Positions 1 through 9,845 of a stretch of 64,000 bases of DNA are shown piece by piece. Numbering within the stretch: position 1 is the stretch's first letter; every line of letters begins with the position of its first letter. The position numbers were made by a program, and so were the translations under genes. The notes beneath the pieces were generated by a model that did no database searches, was not told where the DNA came from, and saw nothing but the letters and a program-made list of their open reading frames with translations. This DNA is from Phytophthora quininea (taxonomy: Eukaryota; Oomycota; Peronosporomycetes; Peronosporales; Peronosporaceae): the NCBI GenBank assembly GCA_011947345.1, contig JAAVTG010000451.1, positions 1 through 64,000 of the forward strand. Reading direction: 5' to 3'.

Positions 1-45
1 AACAAGCTGGCTAACCAGCCCACACACAGTCCCTTCCTTGAGACT

Positions 46-2222
46 TCAGTTGCAGCCGCAATCCACTATTAAAGAAACGCACGCAGAATTGGGAATTGCA
101 AATGGAAGTACCTGGTAGTTCTGGTAGTAAGCAGCTGCAGCAGTCGAACTTGGTGTCGCGGTGGCGACTGTAGCTGCTGCGGTTACAGCAGCAACCTGGG
201 GAGCTGAGTAACGAGGACGCTTCATGCCTGGGTCCACGCTTGAACTGTAGTCGTCGCTCGAACCAGCCCCAAAAGTCAGCACTTTGATCGTACGTTCCCG
301 GTGTTGGGCATTCTGGAGCTTCCACGCCATCTCGCGAGCACGCAACTTGCGCACTGTGGCGACGCTGTCGCCGTAAGTCTCCATGAACTCGACGTACTGA
401 AACCACAGGTCGTTCTTTTCGTCCATCGTGAGAGCGCAATCGTCTTGCAGTGCAATCTCGTAGATGCGAGCAACGCGAACAATCTCTGCGTTGCTGGCTC
501 CAACACAAATCTCAAAGTGAATGAAGTTGAGCCACAAGAAGGCGGAAGAGCCCCTTCTGCACGGAGCGTTGATAGATCTCCCGTGCTGCTGCTACGTCAC
601 CCAAACTCTTGTGATGGAAAGTGGCGTAGGAGACGGCGACGTAGGCGTATACTTCGGGCTGGCTTTCTACAGCCTCCAGTCCCCGTTCATACCATGTCTT
701 TGCGGTCTCTGTGTCCCCTCGTCTCCGCTCGAAGTTGCAGTAGCGCAAAAGGCCTCTGCAAGTTTTGGTGCGACATCAGAAAGCACCTTCATGTAGATAT
801 CCTGAGCCTTCTGCAGCTTATCGTGAGCCTCCAAGAAAGCTGCGTACTCGAAGTAGATCGATGCGCGAGATTTCAAGAAGATGGACGCTACGCGTTGAAA
901 TACCGCGTCAGCCGCCTCAAAGCTGCGCACCTTCTCGAGCCAAGCAACGTAGCGCACCCACATCTCCTCGTAATTCGCACAGGCGATCACGCAGCGCTCG
1001 TATAGCAATTCACAGTTGGCTTCGTTGCCTGCTGCCTCCTCAAAGTCCAAGTAGGCATGCCAGTTTTTCAATGCGGCTTCGCTTACCGGCGTCACGTGGA
1101 AGTAGGTGCGATCGATCCCCGCTTCGAAGGCCTGGCGACGGTAGATCTCCTCGATCGTCTTGTTCTTCACTGCTTCGACTGCATTTACGATCTTGACACG
1201 TAGAAGACCTTCGTCCATCATTTCTTCTCCGTCCACAGCAAGCGCTTTGAGCTCGTCGGGCGTTGCCAGCGCCTGCAGCTGCTGGGCCAATACGAATTGG
1301 TTGTACCTCTCCCAAAATTCTTCAAGGTTGCGCAGTGGCTGGTGCATGATGCGTTTAAAGACCTGGTTAAGACGCGGCATGTCGTTCTGCAGGACCCAAC
1401 GCCGCAACGATCACGTTAAAAGCCCACTACCACCACATTTGGTACAGCAAAATACAGCAACTTACGTTAACCGTCTCCAGTTGGATGAACAGCTCCCACA
1501 ACGGGCCAGCCAGTGGGTCAGCTCCACAAGCTTCCACAGCTCGTTCCAAAATACTGTCAACATAGCACAAACTCGTAAAAAAATCCAAATAATGAAAAGG
1601 TATCCACCATTTTGCAACCACGTACGGACGCCGTCTCGTCCGCGGGGCAGTGCAGCGTGCTGATAAGGAATTCGCAGTACTTCATCCACATGTCGACGCT
1701 GAACTTGACAGCCACGACGCCTCGCTCGTAGATCTGGCGAGCCTTGCTCTTGGCCTGTGCCAGCTCCACAATAGGGCGCCCTCCATCTTCGGTCAACTTA
1801 GTCCCAAGCGAGTACTCGTACTGCGCGTACTGTAGAACAAATTGCAGCAGCTTTTAGCGACACTATTCACTATTGTAACAATGACAACAGTTACTCACCT
1901 TGTTCCAGTAACCGAAGCACAGTGGGAACTCGGCCAGAAACTTGTCGTACGTGGCTTCCACCGTCTCTTGAGAAGTTTCGTCCTGTTTTCATAACAGCAA
2001 TAGATTATGATATAAAGTATTATATAATTTATATTGTTTGTTAGATTCTCACCTCACTCTGCACGAGCGCCAGCAGACTGACCCACGAGTTGAAGTCCAG
2101 CGGGTTCTTGTCCACGGCCTCCGTGAGTTTCTCGAGCTGCGATGGGGTCGCGGCCTCAGCGGCAGCGCCATTGCTATTAGCGGCGTCGGCTACGGGGTCA
2201 GGAGCGTGGCGGAAGCGTCCAT
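46..2222 (-). CDS. PRPF39: PRP39-like pre-mRNA processing factor (HAT repeats)
   Basis: U1 snRNP-associated splicing factor that acts in 5' splice-site recognition in the nucleus. The conceptual protein is a string of HAT (half-TPR) repeats with the W..Y..fE pattern, for example LCFGYWNKYAQYE, VDMWMKYCEF, LKNWHAYLDFE, EMWVRYVAWLE, SIYFEYAAFLE and WLNFIHFE. The family fit is good. Several short introns are visible, e.g. 1983-2052. The start at 2222 (MDASATL) needs one extra base in the GGGG at 2194-2197; no other ATG opens the conserved frame. Further one-base shifts lie at the AAAA 747-750 (one missing) and CCCC 551-554 (one extra). The C-terminus is Ala/Thr-rich. The stop at 46 is uncertain because good splice donors precede it, so the gene may continue past the left edge. 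Confidence 0.85.
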
Positions 2223-2402
2223 GGTGCTTGAGTCGGATTGCGAATGGTGCGGAGGGTCATGTCTGTATTCTATTCAGTAGGTTCATTTTTAGCGCACGTC
2301 ACAGAAAACAGAGCTGTAGCAGATAGTCTAGCATCGTGTCGCTTTTTTATTGCTGTGTAGACAGAATTTACCTAAACAACAGTCCAAACCCGAGAACTTA
2401 CA

Positions 2403-3619
2403 TCACTGCGGGCGTCTCGCGAGTCGAAAGCCACCGTCAGTGATCTTCCAGATGCCGAATGTGTAGCACAGCCGAATGAGGAAAAGCTCACGCAGCATCT
2501 GAAGTGACGCGGTAACAACGCTGAGTTTCGAGCCAGGTATCTCAGTCCACTGAACCGCGACTTCCTACAATAACAAGCGCCATATCCGCGTTAGCTTTGC
2601 GTCCAAAAATCTGTGCAAGATCGTCCATACACACCTTTATGATCATTTTGCTGCTTGAAGCGAGGAACAACAACTCCACATCAAACGACCACCGTTCGAT
2701 ATGCATGGGCGGGAACAACACCCGCGCCGCAGCACGGTCGAAGAGCTTGAATCCGCACTGCGTGTCACGCACGTTCTTGATAGACGCGATAGTCGACACG
2801 AGCATATGAAATCCGTGCATCAGCAAGTTCCGCAGAGGTTGCGCTGCAAAACACGCCAACCGTCAGCACCCAACTACCATACACAATAGCTCAACCCAAC
2901 TCGCACCTTTGCAATTGCCTGCTCCTCCAAGTGAGCACGGCTGCCGCAAACGACGACGCCGGTATTGCCACCCTCCTGAGCTTGGTCCATTGCTTCGGCC
3001 AGCTTGTCGTAGTCTCGGATCTCCGTCGCATTGTCTGCATCCGCAAAGAGCACTCTCTCTCCCCGAGCTCGCATGACTCCCTTCCGGACAGCTCCACCTT
3101 TGCCGTGGTTCTTCTGCAACCTCAGCAGTCGGATGCGCTCCACAGAGTGCAGCTTGACTTCGTTCATGACCACATCACCGTCTTGTCGGTGCTGCAGTCA
3201 TCAACCACCAAAATCTCGTAGCTGAAGTCCGGTTTTTCTTCTTCTTCTCGTCCAGGAACCTCACTGCGTCTTTGAGCGTCACTAGGATACGCTGCTCCTC
3301 GTTGTACGCCGGCATCACCACAGTCAGTGTCACCTCTGCTTTGTCATCCCCTAGCGAGCCGAACTTGCGTCTACAAAACCACAATCACATAGCAATTGAG
3401 TATGGATCACAGAAGAACGAACAGCATGTCGATGTACAATTTGGAGCTGGCATCCTTGGCATTGGGGTCCTCGAACGTCTCCTCCTGTGGAGGGTCCACC
3501 TCTTGCGCCAGCTTCTTCGCCTGTGCTACAGGCTCGCGGATCCAGGCCAGTAGCAGCATAGCGCCGGCGAGAGCGAGAGACGCCACAGCCAGCGCTGCGT
3601 TGATCATCAGCGACGCCAT
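2403..3619 (-). CDS. ALG5: Dolichyl-phosphate beta-glucosyltransferase
   Basis: Transfers glucose from UDP-Glc to dolichyl phosphate at the ER for N-glycan assembly. It is a GT2 family member: an N-terminal signal-anchor helix (MASLMINAALAV onward) is followed by TLTVVMPAYNEE, ILVVDDCSTD, the FADADNAT nucleotide-sugar motif, GSRAHLEE, IRDTQCGFK and an amphipathic C-terminal region (LREL FLIRLCYTFGIWKI). Introns: 3371-3437, one near 2860 and 2565-2634. The last exon carries EVAVQWTEIPGSK, typical of the ALG5 C-terminus. The start was chosen at the Met that begins the membrane helix. One base is missing in TTTTT 3233-3237 (frame break just before the VDD motif), and the junction near 2870 is also one base off. 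Confidence 0.9.
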
Positions 3620-3715
3620 CGAGCAAGTGATACACTGTGCCCTGCAACGTGTCAAGTCTACGTAAAAACATCAAATGGTGCAATCATTACAAAATCCATG
3701 TTTATCCGACCATCT

Positions 3716-4489
3716 TTAAGACGGCGTCTTGTGTCCCCAGCGACCTCGCAGTCCTAACCGTTTGCGCTCTTTCAGCTCCTGTTGCTCTTTTTGCTTCTGT
3801 TGCAAGTCACGAGCCAGCTCTTGTTGCCGTGAGATCACTCGCAGCTTCAACTCCCTGGAATATCGTTGAACCTCAGCTCGAAGCGCGTCTTCATTCACTT
3901 CAGCCACGGCGCGCGGCCCTGAGCCTCCGGCAATGCGAAGAGCTTGCACTTCTGGGATGAGGAAGTCGTTGGTGTTGAACATCAACGACGGGATCCCGTG
4001 CGTCGGGAAGCGCTGGCACCGCCACGTCAGCACCAAGTTTGCTGCTTGGACGTCCAGCTTCTTTCTCTCCGTCTCTTGGGCGCTCCTGAAGGCCTCTATC
4101 CGTGCTGGGTGCACTCGTTCTCTGGCTGCGAGGACAGGTACTGGGCCCCATAGCTAGTCAATGCCAATGCGTCCTCCATCGCGTGGTCACTACAACCGCA
4201 GCAAACATAGAAATGTAAGTATTAATGCATTATAACACAACCTTTGCCATGCTAATTCCCCATTGACTGCTTGCCTGGTGTGCGGAGAGTCTGCCGTATT
4301 GATCACTTCAGTCATCAGATGAGTAACTCCGAGCTTCAGCTGCCCCGGGAGCGTCTTGTAGTCGTCCGACTCCAACCACGGAGAGAGAGCAGCCTTGTTA
4401 ATCATCAGCCTACTTCTTGGTCCATCGTTGTCGCTCTCCTTTGCTGCATTCGCAGCCGTCGAAGCCGCTGGAGCCGCTCGCCGAGCCAT
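3716..4489 (-). CDS. Uncharacterised protein with C-terminal coiled coil
   Basis: Not recognised. About 240 residues in two exons (intron 4190-4241). The N-terminus is Ala-rich, followed by a more ordered part (SPWLESDDYKTLPGQL, LTWRCQRFPTHGIP) and a basic, Gln/Glu-rich helical C-terminus (RELKLRVISRQQELARD, then QKQKEQQELKERKR) that looks like a coiled coil. The start is the first true ATG (MARRAAP); upstream codons in frame are non-ATG. The reading frame breaks once, at the GGG near 4107-4109, and adding one base joins ENECTP to ARIEAFRSAQE. It is head-to-head with UTP23, 122 bp away, so the two may share a promoter. No signal peptide or membrane segment is seen. Confidence 0.6.
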
Positions 4490-4611
4490 CACGACTGTGC
4501 AAGATGCAATTGTAACAGATGGCTTAATTTCCGCCAATCAAACGCGCTGATTGAACTGCTTGGTCGCCAGTAAGCAATTGACTGGCAAGTAGACAGGAGG
4601 CGGCGTCCGAC

Positions 4612-5378
4612 ATGCGTTATCTCCGCGCCAAGGGCATCCGCAAGGCGCTGCGCCAGTTCCACTTCTTGTGCGGCATCAAACCTCCCTACAAGGTGCGTTT
4701 CCAGCCGTCTAGCGTCGCTATTGGCGCTGTAGAACCCTCTAAACTGACTGTACCACAACCTAGGTTTTGTTGGACGGCAACTTTATTGCCATGTGCATGC
4801 AGATGAAAGTGGACATCCAGGAGCGTGTCCCCAAGTATCTTCAAGTAAAGCCACACGAGTGCGAGTTCTTCGTGCCCCGTGCAGCTCTGGAGGAGCTCAA
4901 GATGCTCGGAGAAGTCACCAAAGAGGCGTATGACGTTGCCAAGACGTTCAAAGTGGCAGACAGCTACGACCAGGAAGAAGGAGACAAGGAGACACCTGTA
5001 GATGTGTCCAAGACCATCCTATCCATCATTGGGGAGCGCAACGAGCGCAAGTTTGTCGTGTGCACCCAGGAAGTGGAGCTCCGCAAGGCGCTGCGTGCAG
5101 TGCCCGGTGTGCCGCTCATCTACTTGAACCGCTCAGTGCTCGTGTTCGAGGAGATCTCGCGCGCGACTCTTGCTATTGTCCGCAAGGAGGAGAAGGCGAA
5201 CATGTCCAAGTTGGATGTGAACGAGAAGAGGAAGCTGGAGCAGATGGAGGAAGGCGACCGCGACAGAGACGATCAGGACCACCAGCGACTCGCGAAGAAG
5301 CGGGCAAAAGGACCCAACCCGCTGTCGATGAAGAAATCCGCCAAGAAAAAGGTGCGCGCCAAGAAGAAAAAGAACTGA
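4612..5378 (+). CDS. UTP23: rRNA-processing protein UTP23 (PIN domain)
   Basis: Small-subunit processome component needed for early 18S rRNA cleavages; nucleolar. Exon 1 encodes MRYLRAKGIRKALRQF..CGIKPPYK, and an intron at 4693-4763 (71 nt) leads to VLLDGNFIAMCMQMKVDI, the conserved start of the PIN fold. It continues with ERKFVVCTQEVELRKALR and VPGVPLIYLNRSVLVFE. The C-terminus is a long Lys-rich tail (KKSAKKKVRAKKKKN), usual for Utp23. The second exon is intact and the length (about 230 aa) is normal. It lacks the full acidic set of active PIN nucleases, as is known for this family. FCF1/UTP24, its catalytically competent relative, lies at 37.8 kb. Confidence 0.93.
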
Positions 5379-5479
5379 GCTCGGAGCTTGCGGTATTATA
5401 CATGTTTCTATTTGCCGCTATTAGCTGCGGATACTACTGGGTCTCTTATAACTGTGCTATTGACGTTTGCTGCCTTGGT

Positions 5480-7876
5480 CTAGAAGTCTTTATCCCACTC
5501 GTGGCCGTCAAACTTGTAAGGAGGAGGGACCTCGTCGCGTTCATTAATGGCATCGAACTTGGAGGTATCGAGAGGGTCCGCCAGCTTGGGTTGGTATGGC
5601 GCGATAACTTTCTGCTGCAGCATGGCGTCCCAGTCCAGCTTGGCGAACCAAGCATGGGAGCGGATAGCACGAGCTCCACCGTGCGTAAGTCCTAATCGTT
5701 TGGTCAGGTCCCGTTCCAACAGCTTCGAGATGAGATCTCGGCAGGAAGGGCTCACCCACCCTGGGAATGTGAGCTTCTCCTTGACGATGTTGCGGCAGAT
5801 CTGCATTTGGTCGGTCTGGCTGGAACCTGCAAAAGGTGAGTGGCCGACGATCATCTCGTAGATGAGAACTCCAAGAGCCCAGTAGTCGACACCGCGGTTG
5901 TGGCCCTTACCTAGCACTAGCTCGGGAGCAAGATACTCGGTGGTGCCGCACAGCGTGTACGTTCGGTCTTCAACCACCTTTGCAAACCCAAAGTCCACGA
6001 CTTTGAGGTATCCTTGCGGGTCGATCAGCAGGTTTTCGGGTTTCAAGTCGCGATACACAATGCAGCGTTCGTGCAGGTACTCTAGTGCCATGAGCACGTG
6101 ACTGGCATAGAATCTCGCGTGGTCGTTTGGTAGTTTGCCTGGAGATGAAGGCGAGCAGTGCAAGTATGTGAAGAGCTCTCCGCCCTGCACAAATTCGATG
6201 AGCAGGTACAGGCGGGCGGCATCCTTGTACGTTGTGAACAGCTTGAGCAGGAAGGGGTGATTGCACTGCACCATGACGGATTTCTCATTCAGCACGTTCC
6301 TCTGCTGCTTGTAGGCGACGACAGATGCTTTGTTGAGGACCTTTAGTGCGTACGCTGCTCCAGTGGGCTTGTGCTTCACCAACTTGACTCGCCCAAAAGT
6401 ACCCGACCCAAGAGTGCGCAGTATCTCGAGCTCGTCGAGCTTAATCTGCTTTTGCTCCTCCATCTTCAGGGCATTCCTCCGCTCTTCAGCTTCACGGTTC
6501 AAGATCTCTTGGATCGGACCCAGCAGCTCCACAAACTTGCCTTGATCAAGCGAGAGACACTCGAGATGGCCCGTTGCAATGACATCGGCTTGTCGTGGTT
6601 CGCCATGCAGCAACGACATTTCGCCAAAGAAGTTGCCGGTGCACAAGGTGGCAACCTGCCGCTTCTCCGAGACAGCTTCTCCGCTTTCATCGGTGGATGC
6701 GATGGATTTCGTGACGACAGCCGAGCCGTTCTTGATGATGTAGAACGCCGTGCCAAGGTCTCCCTCTTTGATCACGAATTCCCCGTCTTCGAATGCAACG
6801 GGTTCCAAAGCCAAGAAGAGCTTCTCCTTCTCAGAAGGTGAGAGGACTTTCAGGATCGGAATGGCCTGCAGCACGCGCATGCTCATGTTGTGGTCGATGA
6901 CCTCACGAAGACTACCGAGCAGATCATCGAACGCTTGACGGTCAAGCGCCATGAGAGTCACATCCGTCTCAGCAACGACATTCGCGGCACGGGGTTCGTG
7001 GGTCATGAGCGCTCGCTCGCCGAAGTAGTCGTTCTCGGCCAATCTCACAGACTCCATGCGGTGACCGTCACCGACGTCTGTACACAAGACAGCACCGCTC
7101 TTGATGATGTACAAGACGTTGCCCCGCTCACCTTTCTTGATGATTCGGTCGCCCTTGGTGAACTTGACAAACTGTGCTGCCTCGGCTAGCTGGGTCAGCT
7201 GGGTTTCGGTCAGCCCGTTTAGCAGCGTGACTTTGCGGAGTGCATTCTTGCACTCGCCAATTTGCTCTGACTGGATTCGCGCTACTAGCCGTCTGAACGT
7301 CACACGATCAAGAGCCCAAAGTCGACCAGACTGTGAACAGCTCACACTGGCAGTACGGGGGCAGTTGTAGACCAGAGCAAGCTCGCCGAAGGTGGCGCCA
7401 CGCTGTACCGAGTTAACGATGTTGCCTTTGACCGAGATGGAGAACAGACCGGTCTCAACGACGTAGAAAAAGTCTCCTGATCGCCTTCGTTAATGAGAAC
7501 TTCGCCCGCGACGACATTTTTCTCGGTCATGAAATCGACGATGGCGTCGATGTCGCTGGTGCCGATCGTGTAGAAGAGAAAGTTGTTGAGCAGCGCTTGG
7601 CGGATGATGCCAGTGGACTCAAGAGATTTCACAGAGCCCTTCATTTCGAGCGGTGTGTCGAATTGGACGCTCTCACCGAAGATGTCACCACGACGTTGAG
7701 CAGCTTTTCGCTTCTCACGCAGCAAGATACTCATCTTTCGCTCTACAAGAACCACTGTCAGGTACTTATTTCATAATGGAGTTTCAATGGCAAAACGTAC
7801 CAACAGCGTCGTCGCTTACGATGACAGGATCGAACGTCTGCCCCACTTGGTTCGGCACGGAATTGATGCAGCCCAT
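5480..7876 (-). CDS. cGMP/cAMP-dependent protein kinase with three cNMP-binding domains
   Basis: PKG-type AGC kinase. It starts at 7876 with MGCINS, a consensus for N-myristoylation at Gly2 with palmitoylatable Cys3, which predicts membrane anchoring. A 46-nt intron (7755-7800) follows. Three cyclic-nucleotide-binding domains are seen, with phosphate-binding cassettes FGELALVYNCPRTA, FGERALMTHEPRAA and FGEMSLLHGEPRQAD; the third has Q in place of the usual T/A. The kinase domain has GSGTFG, AYALKVL, YRDLKPENL (Y for H), DFGFAK, an activation-loop TYTLCGTTEYLAPE and DYWALG. It ends in WDKDF, the PKG-type C-terminal hydrophobic motif. One base is missing at CC 7476-7477, inside the first cassette (EGDQGDFFYV). 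It is head-to-head with the gene at 8138. Likely role: cyclic-nucleotide signalling, perhaps in zoospores (inferred). Confidence 0.92.
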
Positions 7877-8137
7877 TTGTGACGACTAACGCTAACGCAA
7901 CAGTTCTCCGAGCTTTCACGAAGCCAGTCGTGGAATGAAGTGAGTTGCCATGAGACTGTCCAAGAAGACATCCTCGACCTCTGATGTGAGACGTATTCGT
8001 GGGATCATCCTCAGATGAAGATGTCGTAGGTGAGCTCCATATCTTATCTTCATCTTCTATTTGCAGGCAAGAAGTGGAATTAGTGTCGTCGACGGCATTC
8101 AAGGCGTTTTGTTTTAACGACCCTGCAGAACGCGCAA

Positions 8138-9762
8138 ATGAACTCGGATCTCGACCCTGCTGGGCAGGCCATGGACGACGACGTCCAAAAGACAGCACGA
8201 ATTCGACTGCCAAGTGTTGTCCCTGTACTGGAAGATGACACCGACAGCTTCATCTACGACGATGACGGCGAGTCGAACGACGACGAGGCAGAGTCGCAGC
8301 TTGGCGTCTACGTGCAACGGCTCGAGAAGGAGAAGAAAGAGCTTCAAAGCGAAGTAAAATTGCTACAGGAACAAGACAAAGCCCAAACCTTGAAACTCGA
8401 GGCTTTTGCGCGCCGTGTTGAGATGTTAGAGGCGTCTTTGAAAGATGCACTAAACGACGGAGAAGCATTTCGTCAGGAAAAGATGTAGTGCTAGCCATCC
8501 AAGCGAGCGAGCGCGAACGGATGGCTTCTCTCGTGGCTCTACTCGAAGAAGCGCAAACCCGCTACGAAGATGCAGAACGTGCACGACAAAGCGCGATTTT
8601 CAAGCTCAGTTCGCTACAGGCGGCGAGGGCTGACGCCAGCATCAAAACTCTGCTACCACCGACACCAACTAATATGAAAACAACCCCAGCGAGCTCTGCT
8701 GCCGATGCTTTTGTTGATGGGTCGATCGAATTCGGGGAGCGTCTTGAGAAATACAAGCGCGAGATCGAGTTACTTCGCCAGCGACTCGAGCTGGCTGAGG
8801 AACAAGCCGCTGAACGGCAAAAGATGGCTGTATCGCTGGCGCTTCACGAGGCTCAGCTCGATTACTCAAATGTGGTGGAGCATGTCAAAACGGAGTGTGA
8901 ACGTCGGATAAATGAATGGAGACATGACGAAGCTGTTCGTGCCAAGGAGAAGGAGAGTGCAATGGATGAAGACCGCTACAGTATCCGCCTGGAGATGAAA
9001 CATGCACTTCAACGAGCTCAAATTGACCAGCGAGTTGCTTATTTGCAGTCACAGACTGAGGGTGCGACTAGACAATTTGCAGTAGGAAAGCGATTTCTCG
9101 AAAGGAACATTGGACGAGGTGCTAGTGCGAATGCAGCTTGAACAACTGCGAACTCGACGCTTTGAAGCGCTAAAGAAGACGCTTCTTATCCGCCGAGCCA
9201 AACTGCATCAAGCGAGCAAGGAAATGTTTTGCCGCTGGAAGATACAAGCCTCCAACACGAGGATGCTGCGGCTGAACGCTGTCTTGCACATGCATCGCAT
9301 CGTGGTGCATCTCGAAACTCGAAAGAAGTTAACGTGTTTCAACAATTGGAAGGCGCAGATACGACAGATGCAAATGCACACGTTCCAGGCTCAGGCGCTT
9401 TCGTGCTGGAACCGCATGACTGCAGTCGAGCGTATTAGCCACGTTATGGAACAAATCACGGTACGTTTGATGAACTGGTTCGTGTGTCTGGATTGGACTT
9501 CAAGCTAAGTGAACTCGGTGTGGCTTTATCTGCTCAGGTGAAGCGGACGGCATCGTACTTCTATCGCTGGCGAGAGCGAGCATATTCTTCACCAAATGCG
9601 AGCACGAGCGGCAGTGTGGAACAAAAAGCCAGCAAAGCTGGAGTCGACGAAGAGTCTGTGAACTCGTTGCACCAAGAAATCAAGAAGCTACACGACCAAC
9701 TGGCCTCGTCGAAATCGGAGGCATGGCGATACAAGAGGCAACTGCTGAAGCAGTTCCTGTAG
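8138..9762 (+). CDS. Coiled-coil protein with Sfi1-like Trp repeats
   Basis: No named homologue recognised. The N-terminus is acidic (DDTDSFIYDDDGESNDDEAE), followed by long heptad-rich coiled coils (VQRLEKEKKELQSEV, YKREIELLRQRLELAEEQ). The C-terminal third has spaced aromatic motifs like those of Sfi1/centrin-binding repeats: MFCRWKIQA, CFNNWKAQI, CWNRMTAVE and YFYRWRERA. A clean intron at 9460-9537 joins MEQIT to VKRTASYFYRW. One base is missing in AAAA 8478-8481 (QEK to DVVLAIQ), and a second frame break near 9083-9101 is not resolved by a simple single-base change. A centrosomal or basal-body role is plausible from the repeat type but is inference. Confidence 0.7.
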
Positions 9763-9845
9763 CTGACACTTCGATAGTGCAAAACAAAATATTTTGCCCA
9801 TGAGGCAAGTCTTCCGAGACATTGCTAGCACTGACTGACAGACAA

